Source: Penium margaritaceum (Eukaryota; Streptophyta; Zygnematophyceae; Desmidiales; Peniaceae). Taken from it: 64,000 nt of DNA. The stretch is taken from assembly GCA_023375785.1 (NCBI GenBank), contig SZWC01000096.1, positions 1 to 64,000 of the forward strand. The letters run 5' to 3'. This document shows positions 44,902 through 55,990 of this stretch, piece by piece; position 1 is the stretch's first letter; every line of letters starts with the position of its first letter. The notes beneath the pieces are model-generated. The model had not been told where the DNA came from. It saw nothing but the letters and a program-made list of their open reading frames with translations, and did not search any database. The translations under genes and the position numbers were made by a program.

Positions 44902-46140
44902 CTACTCCACAGCTTGTGCAGAGTCTCCTGCATTTGGTTCCGCCATGGCCTCCTTGTACGACGTCGGCTCATTAGAGTCTGCTGCAATTGCGACGTTCAT
45001 CTGGTCTGGTTTCTGGAGCATCCAGAAATGCCTGCGCTCACCAGGCTTGTAGCGCACCCTGAGAGGGTACCTCCGACCTGGTGCTGGAGCGTTAGCAGGC
45101 GGCTGACGCGGTGCTGCCGGCACAACTTCTCCTGTTGATGGTGGTGCATCTTCTTCCTGTGCTTCTGCTGATGAGGCCGCATTATCTGCTGCATGAGACA
45201 TGGGAGAGTAGACTGGTTCTCCCACTGTTACAGTGGAGGAAGGATCAAGAGAGACTGGGTCAGGAAGAATATCTTCTCCTACTGCTTCCTCAGCTGGTGC
45301 TTTTGCTGCCTCTTCACAGACAATGTTGGTGCCGATGACGTTGCTCTCGTTGAAGACGACATCCTTGGAGATGATGACATGGCCTGTATCCCTCTCGTAG
45401 AGGCGATACGCCTTGCTTGCCACGTTGTAGCCAATCATCAGCATCTGCACGCTCTTCGCTTTCCACTTTTGCCGCTTCTCCTTTGGCACGTGCATGTGCG
45501 CCAAGCTTCCAAACGTGCAAAGATGACCCACCCTCCGCTTCTTGCCGAACCACGCCTCGTATGGTGTCATCTGCTCCAAGGCCTTTGTTGGAATGCGGTT
45601 CTTGATGTATACCGCAGTGCTTACTACTTCCGCCCAAAAGTCGTAGGTGAGCCGAGCCGCGTGCAACATGGAGCGCGCCGACTCAACGATAGTGCGGTTG
45701 GCGCGTTCTACTACGCCATTCTGCTACAGAGAGTATGGCGCGGTGCGCTGCGCCTTGATGCCAGCTGCTGCGAGGTAGTCGTGGAATTCCTTGCTCAGGT
45801 ACTCTCCACCGTGGTTGCTACGCAGCGCCTTGATTTTCTTGCCAGTTTGGTTCTCCATCATGGCCTTGAACTCCTTGAACCTGTCAAAGCACTGGTCCTT
45901 GGAGCAAAGGAAGTACATAGTAGTGTAACGGCATAAATCATCAATGAAGGTGAGAAAATACCTAGAGCCTCCAAAGCTCTGGGTTTGCATTGGGCCACAC
46001 AAGTCTGTGTGGACCAGCTCCAGGACCTCCTTCGTACGCTCTCCTGCTCCAGAGAATGCCTCGCAATGCTGCTTCCCCTCCAAACAGCCAATGTACAACC
46101 ACTGCTCAAAGTTAGAGATGGTGGACAAGTCACGCACCAT
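44902..46140 (-). pseudogene. integrase and linker of element Q
   Basis: The minus strand shows VHTDLCGPMQTQSFGGSRYFLTFIDDLC (first catalytic aspartate), ALRSNHGGEYLSKEFHDYLAAAGIKAQRTAPYS, LTYDFWAEVVSTAVYIKNRIPTKALEQMTPYEAWFGKK, then AKSVQMLMIGYNVASKAYRLYERDTGHVIISKDVVF and an acidic, proline-rich linker. Integrase catalyses insertion of the cDNA. The copy is long and mostly readable, but fossil. Confidence 0.85.
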
Positions 46141-46742
46141 CTGCTTTGTTTGAAGTTGCTGTTATATGCGCATGCCGATGTGGCCGTAGCGCGCATGCCA
46201 GATTTTGCCACCTCTGGCCTACATCACTCCTGCAAGGCTCTGCTCGCGCGGGATCTTGGTTGCCCCCAGCAGGCGGTACACATTGCCTTCTTTCACCGAC
46301 CTGGCCAACTCCTCTCTTGCTTCCTTGTCGAGGATGTAGCCATGGTCATCGTCAAAGACGACGCGCAGTCCTATGTTGGTAAGAGAGGACACTAGGAGAA
46401 TGTTGAACGCAGCATCAGGCACATACAGCACGCCATGGAACACTCCCACTTCAATGCTACGCGGGGTCTCCAACCACATCTCCACAATCCGAATCACCTC
46501 AGCATACACCACCCGATCATCACCCTAAGCAATCGGACGGGGGGGGGAATGGAGAGAAGCTGCGTAAACCACTCCTTGTGGTACGTCAGAATCTTGGTGC
46601 ACCCCAAGTCCTTGTACCACGCCAGATCTGCCTTTTCCTTTTGCAACATGTCAGACTTCGCCATGAAGAGGCGGTCGCGCACCTCCTTGGCGACGTTCAT
46701 GTTGCCAAAATGACGCACATTGGTCAGGTTCTTGTACCAAAT

Positions 46743-47480
46743 TTTGGAACTGGAGGAGACAAGGAGTCTTGGAACAGCAAGCATGTGGGACTAGAAGGGC
46801 ATCACTTGTGCTGGAGAATGGTTATTGAATCACTCAAAATGATGGAGTACATATAGAGCTAGAGCTTGGGCAAGTCATCCCTCTCACAAGCCACACCACT
46901 TAGCCATGGAGGCTAAGGCTCACACACTAGAGTCCATAATCTCACACAAGGGAGGAAATCATCCTAGCAATCAGGCTGACCACTCACACACGACCTAGAG
47001 AGCTAGAAAATGCTCTCATGGCACACTCCTAGTGGTCACATAACCCACAATCTCATTGAGAATGGCCATGTGTCCATGGCTAGCACACAAGGATCTCACA
47101 TCACCTAAAAAGCAAGGAGAGGTACCTTTTTCCTAGTTAGCACACTCTGACAAGGTAACCCAAGAATCTAGGACCTTTTTGGATATTTCTCCCATCAGGT
47201 CTTGACCCTGGATCTCTTGCCTTTTTTCTTTTCTCAGGCTAAGGCATGGAGCCATCGCCCATGGTCACCCGGATATTGGCGGTCGATGACCCCGGAAACT
47301 ACGAAAATTCATATCTCCCAATCCGACCATTGGATCGGCCTCAAACTTGGACCGTAGACATTTTGCCACCTGATCTTTCCAATGGTGAAGTTGGATCGAT
47401 GATCGGAGCAAGCATCTGGTAGTTTCCTGGAACTTATTCCTGTGGACTTGAAACTGAGCCGGATGGCTCCTTTCCGAACA
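46743..47480 (-). repeat. 5' LTR of element Q (Copia-1)
   Basis: Minus-strand LTR beginning TGTTCGGAAAGGAGCC and ending at the primer-site-like TTTGGTACAAGAACC next to the protease region. Paired with the 42687-43407 LTR. Confidence 0.8.
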
Positions 47481-49436
47481 GAAGGATGGACTAAGAGTCT
47501 GATATACCACAAGACGTGGTTTTCACACCTATTGACAAATCCTCCTCATCTTATTGTTTTTAGTGTTGATCAAATGGTGTATGCTGAGGGGATTTGGATT
47601 GTGGAGATGTGGTTTGAGACCACACGTGGTATAGAAGTGGGAGTGTTCCATGGCATGCTGTATATACCTGATGGTGTATTCAACATCCTCTCAATCTCCT
47701 CTCTCACCAACATAGGATTGTGCGTCGTCTTTGACAATGACTATGGCTGTATCCTCAACAAGGGCACTAGAAAGGAGTTGGCCAGGTTGGTCAAAGAGGG
47801 CGCTTTATTCCACCTAACTAGGGTAACTAAGAACCCACGTGAGAAGAGTCATGCAGCAGTGGAACATGCAAAGGAGGTGCTCGAGCTGGTCTACAAAACC
47901 TCGTGTGGCCCGTTGCAAACCCAGAGCTTTGGAATCTTAGGTATTACCTTACCTTCATTGATGATTTCAGCCGCTACAATGCTTTATACTTCCTTTCTTC
48001 CAAGGACCAGTGCTTTTACAAGTTTGAGGAGTTCAAAGCAATGGAAGAGAACCACACTGGCGAGAAAATCAAGGTGTTGTGCTTTAAACGTGGTTGCGAG
48101 TACATGAACAAGGAGTTGGAGGAATACCTTGCAAGAGCTGGTGTTGAGGCGCATCGTAACATGTGGTACTCGTCACAGTAGAACAATGTAGCATAATACG
48201 CCAATCGCACCATCACCTTGTTAACGCGCTCCATGCTACGCACGGCGCGACTCATATATGGCTTTAAGGCTGCAGCAATGAGCACTATGGTGTACATAAA
48301 TGACCGTAGTCCAACTAAGGTGTTGAAGTAGATGATGCCATGCGAGGCGTGTCTAGCCAAGAAGTGGAGCACGCATCAACTCCAAGCATTTGGTAGCCTG
48401 GCGCACATGCATATGCTAAAAGATAACGGCAAAAATGGTATGTGAAGAGCACGCAGATGCTGATGATTGGCCATGACGTGGCTATCAAGGCATATGGCCT
48501 CTGTGAAAAGGATACTGGCCATGTTATCATTTCCAAGGATGTAGTCTTAAAAAATGTATCATTATCGGTACCAACATCATTTTTGTAGAGACAGCAAAAT
48601 CAGCAGTTGACGAGGTAGTGGGAGTAAAAATCAGTCATCATCCAGTCTCTCCTGATCCTTCCTCCACTGTGAGAATGCGAGAACCAACCTACTCTTCAAT
48701 GTCTAGTGCTGACAACACAACAGCCTCATCGATAGAAGGAAAGGAAGGAGATTGGCACCAGCATAAGCAGCAGTTGTGCTAGCAGCACCACGCCAGGCGC
48801 TGGATGATGCTCCAGCACCAGGTTGCACATACCCTTTCAGGGTGCACAACAAACCTGGTGAGCATAGCCATTTCTCGATGGTGCAGAGACCAAAACAGAT
48901 GAAACTCACAGTTGCAACAGATTCAGATGAACCAACGTCATACAAGGAGGCCATGGCTTTACCAGGTGCAGCACATTGGACGCACACTATGCTGTAGGGA
49001 ACATAGTTCCAGCGCGGCAACAACACATGGGCGCTGACTAAGTGTCCACCTCAACACAAGGTAATTAAGTGCGAGTGGATGGGTATTCAAGAAGAACTGA
49101 GGAGAAGATGGCAACGTAGAAAAGTACAAGGCAAGGCTAGTCGCCAAGGACTACTCGTAGCAGGAGGACATCGACTACACATAAACCCTTTTCCCCCTTT
49201 CAAAGATTGACTTTGTGTGCATGCTTCTCTCTTATGCAGAAGCTGAGGACTTTGAGGTTCGTCACATGGATGTCTAGACAACATTCTTGAATGGTGACTT
49301 GGAGGAGGAGATCTATATGGAGCAACTAGAGGATTTCGTTATCGATGGCCACTTGGTTTATAAGCTCCAAAAGTCGTTGTACGGCCTCAAGCAAGAGTCG
49401 ACTGCTTGTGACGAGAATTTGGATCCGTTGCTTGTG
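47481..49436 (+). mobile_element. element P, middle part: protease to RT
   Basis: Continues the protease interrupted by Q (TKSLIYHKTWFSH, VDQMVYAEGIWIVEMWFETTRGIEVGVFHGMLYIP, FNILSISSLTN). It then runs through a short GAG-pre-integrase, integrase (about 47860-48560), the linker and RT (about 49000-49436, HMDV-like motif near 49265 and LYGLKQ). Plus strand, Copia-1 type. Many breaks. Confidence 0.8.
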
Positions 49437-50045
49437 ATCAGAAGTTATATACGGTCTAAGTTTTAGATTGATCCAATGGTCGGATGGAAAGATATGAGTA
49501 TATGAAGTTTTATGGACTGTCGGTGTCTAGGTGACCGTGCGTGAGAGATCCATGCCTTTGCCTGACAAAAGAAAAAGGCAAGAGGTCTAGGATCAAGACT
49601 TGATTTGAATCAGATCCAAAGAGGTCCGTGGTCCTAGAATTGTCTTATCAGAGTGTGCTGACTAGGATAAAAGCACCTTTCCTTACTCTTTAGGTGAGGT
49701 GAGATCCTTGTGTGCTAGCCATGAACACATGGTCATGCTCCATGAGATCGTGAATTATATGGCCACCAAGAGTATACCATGAGAGCATTTTCTAGCTCTA
49801 TATATCATATGTGACTGATAAGCCTAATTGCTAGGCTGACTTCCTCTTTTATGTGAGATTATGGACTCTAGTGTATGGGCCTTAGCCTCCATGGGTGAGT
49901 GGAGTGGCTTTTGAGAGGGCTGACTTGCCAAAGCTCTAGCTCCATATGTAATCCATCATTTTGAGTAATTCAACAACCATTCTTCAGCACAACAGATGCC
50001 TTTTTAGTCGCATACGCTCGCTTCTTCAATGCTCCCTTTCTACTC
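49437..50045 (+). repeat. Copia-1 LTR piece
   Basis: Matches the Copia-1 LTR from about its first sixth (ATACGGTCTAAGTTTTAGATTG) to the end TCTAGATCTGACA. Copia-3 RNase H follows without a gap, exactly as at 39883. Confidence 0.75.
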
Positions 50046-50490
50046 TAGATCTGACAAAAGCAAAACTATTCCTATCTCTACCGCCGAGGCAGAGTTTATC
50101 GCTCTCTCAAAAGCATGTAAGGAGATACATTGGCTACATAGTTTGCTTGCTGAGACTAAAGTGCCAAAGAAGGAAGAAACAGACGTCCGCATATACAACA
50201 AGAGTCCCATGAATATAGTACAAGTTGACATTATTTCATGGCGGAGCAAGCACATATATATCATGTACCTTTACTCATGCGACCTGTTCACAAAGGAGAT
50301 TGTGGAACTTGAATACACGGAGACCAAGAAGATGCTTGCAGATTACATGACCAAGGCGCTTGACAGCCAATTGCATTTTGCACGTACCCAAGGCATCGGT
50401 ACGGTCAAGACAACCAAGAAAAACCAAGGCCAATGCAGCTAGGGAGAGATGGCTTCTCACATTAGATGGAGAGAGGTGTAAGGGAGAGTT
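50046..50490 (+). pseudogene. Copia-3 RNase H C-terminal part
   Basis: The plus strand gives KSKTIPISTAEAEFIALSK, then CKEIHWLHSLLAETKVPK, SKHIYIMYLYSCDLF and KKMLADYMTKALDS. These are the late landmarks of copia RNase H (T-A-E-A-E-F, the KHI motif and the ADxxTK motif). It ends at the purine tract AAGGGAGAGTT before the LTR. This is the best-preserved Copia-3 RNase H piece in the window. Confidence 0.8.
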
Positions 50491-51255
50491 TGTTGACGTG
50501 ATATGCCCCTTTTTCATTGATGATATTTGGATAGGCACAAGACGGACTATGAATGTACTGCTCCCTTGGAGTAAGTCCCTTAAGTCCGGTCCTGGAAGAC
50601 ATGGCATGCACTGTTCCTTTGAAGCAAGTTCTCTTGGTTTAAACTGGATAGTATAGCCAAAAAATACTACATACGGTAAATCCTTGTGGCTTAGACATTC
50701 TAGAGTTAGTCGTTGGAGCGAGAGGTCACTGGGTCAAATCCCAGTCCACTGAGTCACTTTTTTTGTAACCAAAAGGGGGACACAAAGATTCTAAGAGTCA
50801 TCTTAGATCATCTGAGGTCCTCCCTGGTGACATGAGCCACTTGGCAGTCACACATGGTGCCATGTAGGTAGGGGGGATGATGCAATCAATTCTTTCTCCA
50901 AAGTGGCTCATCCAAGGAGACATTGCACGCATAGGCTAGAGGTTGGCTCTTCGAACATAAGAACCTTTTAGTTACGTGCAATTCATTATAGCTCTCACCT
51001 TTGAGACTCCTCACTGAGTTTTCCACCAGAATGAGACACAACACAACCATTGGTTGATCGTAGCACCAGGAGTTCACTCCCTGCGAGAAAGTGACCAGGT
51101 GCGAAGGAGACAGTGCAAGGAAGTGATTCTTATGAAGTGCTTACTCTAGAACTGTTTTCCACAAGGTAACATCTCTTACTTGTTACAATACTAGGAGCGG
51201 AAGGCAAGTACCATTGTGTCGGCCTTGTTTCCTAGTCCGTTGTCACAAGCAAATT
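50491..51255 (+). repeat. Copia-3 LTR
   Basis: Starts TGTTGACGTGATATG directly after a purine tract and ends near CCGTTGTCACAAGC. It has the tRNA-like module, a worn copy of the conserved palindrome, and is followed by Copia-1 protease sequence, as the LTR of N is at 41654. Confidence 0.8.
50687..50764 (+). other. tRNA-like module in Copia-3 LTR with T-run
   Basis: TGGCTTAGACA (degenerate A box, 50687-50697) is followed by GGGTCAAATCCC (50731-50742), one base short of the B box GGTTCAAATCC. Inverted-repeat arms TGGG and CCCA resemble a T-stem. A run of seven T at 50758-50764 would fit a pol III stop. Other Copia-3 LTR copies share the boxes but not always the T-run. Confidence 0.5.
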
Positions 51256-51411
51256 GAAATCAGGGTGTACCTGAAGTCTGCCATACCACAAAGAGTCGTT
51301 CTTTTAGATATTGTCAATCTCCTCCTTGACCTATTGCTTTGGAGAATGATTGCGTGATGTGTGTTGAGGAAATTTGGATTGTTAAGATGTTGTTGGATAC
51401 CTTGCATGGCA
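51256..51411 (+). mobile_element. Copia-1 protease piece left of element F
   Basis: Similar to the Copia-1 protease around CTKSLTHHKEW and the EEIWIVKMLLDTLHG-like region. It is interrupted by element F and resumes at 62358 in the same register (GCATGGCA, then TTGAAAAGGG). The 5 bases TGGCA at 51407-51411 are repeated at 62358-62362. Confidence 0.75.
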
Positions 51412-52102
51412 TGTTGGCCTGAAGGTGAGTGTGCACCCTGGAGGGTCCCTAGCAATGTCTCGTTCACACCACCAACTCTTTTTGGAGAGACTAAAACTGT
51501 GGAGGCAATGGGTTCCAAGGACGGCAGAAAACTGGTCAGAGAGTGAGGCAAAGGTTTGGCTTCAATTGACAGGGAATGAACTCTTGATCAAGGCTCACAA
51601 TCAGCGGCACTCTATAGCCTATGATATAAGATTTCCAGAACACCAAAGCATGCCAGATCTGGAGCTTCCTAGCAGATCCTATGGCTTGTAGAGTGTGTAT
51701 TGGTAGGCTGTCCCTTTCCCACCTAGGAAGGCATGCCTTCTTGAGGCTTCTGCCCTTCTGGGATTCCTCAGCTTGCTTCTAGTAGGAGGGAAGGTATCCA
51801 GAAGACCAAGACACCTCTAGATGCCTTGTAGGACAAGTTACCCCTTCTAGAAGGTGTGCCACCTTCCTGGACCCTCACCTGGCCTTCTATAAACTCAAGG
51901 AGGAATTATAGAGTTTGAGCTAGCTTCCTGCCATCTATTTCTCACCTCCCTTGAGGCAGGGCAGAAATTGATCTTGTGGGACTTGAACCCGGGCCCTTGC
52001 CTCTAGAGGTGGACACCACTAACCACTAAGCCACTAAGGCTTGTCTTTGCGGTGTTCCTTTTTGGAGTCACTCCTGCCATGGTGAGGAGCATCACTCCAA
52101 CA
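51412..52102 (-). repeat. 3' LTR of element F (Copia-2)
   Basis: 691 bp. On the minus strand it runs TGTTGGAGTGATGC to GGCCAACA. It contains the tRNA-like module (B box read as GGGTTCAAGTCC on the minus strand near 51985) and several TTCTAGAA palindromes. Preceded by the purine tract GGGGGAGAT. Confidence 0.9.
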
Positions 52103-52559
52103 ATCTCCCCCTCGCGCATCACCAATGGTAGTCTTCCATGCTCAACCTGCAACTGAGGAGTCTTTCTCCTCATGGGAGGCGAGCTTACATTTCATTCCTC
52201 CCTCCCACTCAGCCCCATCCTTCTGATGTAGTGCCTCCTTCATGCTCCTCTTGTGTGAAGAAGACTTGTGTGAACCTAGTCCAAATGCCCTTGTTGGCAT
52301 CGTACATGGCTCTTTAGGGGGTTGTTGTTGTTGTTATTGTTCCCTTTTGGCGCCATCCTCTCCAAGCGCCTCCTCCCCCTCTTTTGGAGACCTTGGAGAC
52401 ATCAGTCGACTCCCCACCTCCACGTCCATCTACGGTGCTTTGGATTTATGATCCAAACTAACCGGAATGAAATCTGCCGCTCACCCATCGCTTAGGAGAT
52501 GCTCTCCGGTTGGTGGTGATCCAAGGAATGCACCCTCATTCACGTCCTCCAGCGTCTCC

Positions 52560-53402
52560 CCCTCAAGGAGTGGCATCCACTCCTCCCTTTTGGAGAGACC
52601 TACCTCCTTGACATCCAACGTTTTTTCTCGTCAAACGTGACGTCGCGACTCCGCACAATCCACTGCCTCCTTGGGTCAAAGAGCCGGTATGCCTTGCTTT
52701 CGCTCTCATATCCAAGGAAAACACACCGGTGGGTACGCGGGTCCAGCTTGCTCCGTCCCTCATGTGCCTGCACCATTGCATGTGCAATACAACCAAACGT
52801 GCGAAGGCGATCCACCGCCGGCTTCCTCCCACTCCATACCTCTTGTGGCGTCTTCCACGCCTTGCTCTCCTTGTCCTTCAGCGGCTTGGTCGGCATGAAA
52901 TTCATGATGCACGCTGTTGTCCTTGCTGCCTCCGTCCAATACCGTTGTGTAAGGCACNNNNNNNNNNNNNNNNNNNNNNNNNNNNNNNNNNNNNNNNNNN
53001 NNNNNNNNNNNNNNNNNNNNNNNNNNNNNNNNNNNNNNNNNNNNNNNNNNNNNNNNNNNNNNNNNNNNNNNNNNNNNNNNNNNNNNNNNNNNNNNNNNNN
53101 NNNNNNNNNNNNNNNNNNNNNNNNNNNNNNNNNNNNNNGATCCACCGCCGGCTTCCTCCCACTCCATACCTCTTGTGGCGTCTTCCACGCCTTGCTCTCC
53201 TTGTCCTTCAGCGGCTTGGTCGGCATGAAATTCATGATGCACGCTGTTGTCCTTGCTGCCTCCGTCCAATACCGTTGTGTAAGGCCGGCGTCGCTCAAGA
53301 TGGATTGCACCATGTTAAGGATTGTACGATTTTCTCTCTCTGTGACGCCATTCTTTTGTGGGAAGTATGGAGTTGTTTTCTGCCACTCAATCCCCTTGCT
53401 CT
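52560..53402 (-). pseudogene. integrase C-terminal part of element F
   Basis: The minus strand shows SKGIEWQKTTPYFPQKNGVTERENRTI (catalytic glutamate region), LTQRYWTEAARTTACIMNFMPTKPLKDK, TPQEVWSGRKPAVD and a C-terminal tail FLGYESESKAYRLFDPRRQWIVRSRDVTFDEK. The N-terminal side lies beyond element E at 59908 and upward. The stretch is doubled in part by an assembly gap. Confidence 0.85.
52809..53285. other. 181-N gap flanked by duplicated sequence
   Basis: The N run is 52958-53138. The 147 bases at 52809-52955 reappear unchanged by eye at 53139-53285. Either the gap is spurious and the flanks overlap, or a real short tandem copy exists. The first is more likely given three similar cases. 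Confidence 0.8.
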
Positions 53403-54140
53403 TGTTGGGAAAGGAACCATCCGGCTCAGTTTCAGGTCCACAGGAGCAAGTTCCAGGAAAGTACCAGATGCCTGCTCCGATTGTCAATCCCACTTCTTCA
53501 TTGAAAAGATCAGGTGGCAAAATGTCTACGGTCCAAGTTTGAGGCCGATCTAACGGTCGGATTGGGAGATATGAATTATCGTAGTTTCCGGGGTCATCGA
53601 CCGTCGATATCCGGGTGACCATGAGCGATGGCTCCATGCCTTAGCTTGAGAAAAGAAAAAGGCAAGAGGTCCAGGGTCAAGACTTGATGGGAGAAATATC
53701 CAAAAAGGTCCTTGGTTTTAGGATTGCCTTGTCAGAGTGTGCTGACTAGGATAAAGGTACCTCTCCTTACTTTTTAGGTGAGGTCAGATCCTTGTGTGCT
53801 AGCCATGGACACATGGCGATTCTCCATGGGTTTGTGGGTTATGTGACCACTAGGAGTGTGCCATGAGAGCATTCTCTAGCTCTCTAGGTCGTGTGTGAGT
53901 GGTCAGCCCGATTGCTAGGCTGATTTCCTCCCTTCTGTGAGATTATGGACTGTAGTGTGTGAACCTTAGCCTCCATGGCTAAGTGGTGTGGCTTGTGAGA
54001 GGGCTGACTTGCCCAAGCTCTAGCTCTATATGTACTCCATCATTTTGAGTGATTGAACAACCATTCTTAAGCACAAGTGATGCCCTTCCAATCACACATG
54101 CTCGCTGCTCCAAGGCTCCCTCTCTCCTCAATATCCAACA
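53403..54140 (+). repeat. 5' LTR of element E (Copia-1)
   Basis: TGTTGGGAAAGG to ATATCCAACA, 738 bp. Reference LTR for Copia-1 in this window. It contains a small conserved inverted repeat, GTCAG/CTGAC, around 53734-53749 and a TATA-like CTATATG near 54027. No tRNA-like module was found in this group. Confidence 0.95.
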
Positions 54141-54142
54141 TT

Positions 54143-54155
54143 TGGTATCAGAGCC
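54143..54155 (+). other. primer-binding site of element E
   Basis: TGGTATCAGAGCC is an exact complement of the 3' end of plant initiator tRNA-Met (GGCTCTGATACCA), two bases after the LTR. This is the classic plant copia primer site and contrasts with the internal site used by Copia-2 and Copia-3. Confidence 0.95.
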
Positions 54156-54742
54156 AAGTTCTGCCACTTCCAGCCAGCACAGGCCGTCACTTTGAGAGTG
54201 ACGGGTTGGGGTGAAACCTTCACCAGATTTGACGATCCACCACAAAATCGTCAAGTTCAAGAGACAAGCTTTCTAACAAGCCCAAGATCGCGAAGATTCA
54301 ACGGTCGGATTGAGAGTTATGCTCAAAACGAGGTCGGCCAGGGCTACCTTCTTCTCTATGAGTAAGACTGTCGCCTTGTGATGACAATAACTCTCTTGTT
54401 TCTTTGTTATATTTAAAAAGTGGCACATGCGAATTGTAGTATTTTTCCTAAGCTTTCTATTGCTGCAAAAATATTTGCATTCCATTGATTCGTTTGGGAG
54501 AAACGTCGTTTACAAACTGGCTGGTCTGAGTTGGAGTAGGAGTAGAAACATACCCTGTTTTCAAGAGGGGATATCTTTTGAAATCCCCTGTTGATGACCT
54601 GTTTTATGGATCGATCTGAAAGGTTTTGAGCTGCATTTTCCAGTGGTGGGCTTCGTTTTTCAAAATACCCAGTTTGCTGGCATCTACAGTCCATTTTCTG
54701 TCAGACAGATTTCTGGCAAAAGCAGCAGCTGAAGCAGGGGTA

Positions 54743-55231
54743 GCGCCGCCATCCAAGGGCAGCGCTGAGCATCACCAAGGCTAAAAATGGCAGCAGCTGG
54801 CGTTGTGACAGCAGCCCAGCCTTTGGAGAGGCTGGAGGGACGCGCCAACTTCACGTTTTGGAAGATCCGTACCCGCCTCCTTTTGGAGGAGAGGGGCTTG
54901 TGGGAGGTGGTGAGCGGCGACGAGCCGGCTCCAGTTCCACAGGCAAAAGGCATCACCGCAGCGCAGGTGGTGGCGGGGAAGACGCCNGCGCCGCCATCCA
55001 AGGGCAGCGCTGAGCATCACCAAGGCTCAAAATGGCAGCAGCTGGCGTTGTGACAGCAGCCCAGCCTTTGGAGAGGCTGGAGGGACGCGCCAACTTCACG
55101 TTTTGGAAGATCCGTACCCGCCTCCTTTTGGAGGAGAGGGGCTTGTGGGAGGTGGTGAGCGGCGACGAGCCGGCTCCAGTTCCACAGGCAAAAGGCATCA
55201 CCGCAGCGCAAGTGGTGGCGGGGAAGACGCC
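54743..55231. other. assembly duplication around a single N
   Basis: Bases 54743-54986 and 54988-55231 (244 bp each side of the N at 54987) match with two differences by eye. They cover the end of the leader and the gag start, so the gag start appears twice (54787 and 55032). The two differences could be sequencing error, allelic copies or two nearly identical elements. Confidence 0.85.
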
Positions 55232-55990
55232 GCAAAAGGGTGCAGCTCATGCGGGTTCTTCTGCAATTGTACCTATGGCGTATGAGGTGTGGAAGAAGAA
55301 GGACAGGCAGGCGTACAGGTTGCTTGTCAACACCATCTCCAACCCGCATCTTTAGTACGTGAGTGACAAGGCTACTGCAAAGGAGGGGTGGCACACGTTG
55401 TGCAAGAAGTATGAGAGCAAGGATCCTGCATTCCTCATGCTTTTGGAGGAAAAGATGATGGCGCTGAAAATGCAGGGTGGCAAAGGGATGGAGGCGTATG
55501 TGGACAACGCAAAGGAGCTGGCAAAGCAGCTGAGAGCGGCTGGCAATCCTGTGGAAGAGACGCACTTCATCCTCCTCTTGCTAAGGGGACTCCCAACCAG
55601 CTACGACACGGTGCGAGAGACGCTGGAGTGCCAGCCAACTCTTGACCTCCACTTCATCTGCACACACCTGGTGCATGTGGAATTGCGTCGCAATACAGCA
55701 AAGCGCAATGACGGCAGCAGTAGTGAAGCAGCTTTCATGGCCATGGGATCACGCAACCAACAGCAGCAGCAGTCCGGGCAGCAGAGAGACAAGAAGAAGG
55801 GCAAGTGCCACTATTGCCAGAAAGAGGGGCATTACAAGAAAGAGTGCTTCAAGTTCAAGAGGGACCAGAAGGAGCAGCAGCACCATCAGTAGCAGCAAAA
55901 GCAGCAATCTCCATAGCAACAGCAGCAGCAGTCACAGCAACACCAGCAGCAGCAGCAGCAGAACCAGACAGGCGTGCGCCATTTTGGCAA
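55032..55990 (+). pseudogene. gag of element E (Copia-1)
   Basis: Starts MAAAGVVTAAQPLERLEG, then ANFTFWKIRTRLLLEERGLWEVVSGDEPAP (the N-terminal gag motif). The UBN2-like region follows (WHTLCKKYESKDPAFLMLLEEKMMALKMQ, FILLLLRGLPTSYDTVRETLECQPTLDL). Next come a QQQQQSGQQ segment, the CCHC knuckle CHYCQKEGHYKKEC near 55807-55850, and a long CAG/CAA-rich tract coding for glutamine. An earlier copy of the start codon at 54787 lies in the assembly duplication. Gag forms the particle. Fossil with few breaks. Confidence 0.85.

Larger units (their letters stand above)
42687..47480 (-). mobile_element. element Q: Copia-1, LTR to LTR (minus)
   Basis: LTRs at 42687-43407 and 46743-47480 flank, in minus-strand order, a primer-site-like sequence, protease, GAG-pre-integrase, integrase, RT and RNase H. 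I did not recognise a gag. The flanks GTAGG (42682-42686) and GAAGG (47481-47485) fit a 5-bp target duplication with one change. The interrupted protease of P reads on from one side to the other (WYKD, then TKSL). Moderately preserved, with few breaks in integrase. Confidence 0.85.

Noticed and set aside
44527-45936. Long open frames on the plus strand opposite element Q
   Set aside because: They are the antisense of the Copia-1 integrase and RT. The minus strand carries the conserved motifs in order.
52637-53542. Long plus-strand frames running across the 181-N gap
   Set aside because: They run through unknown bases and duplicated flanks and lie antisense to the element F integrase.
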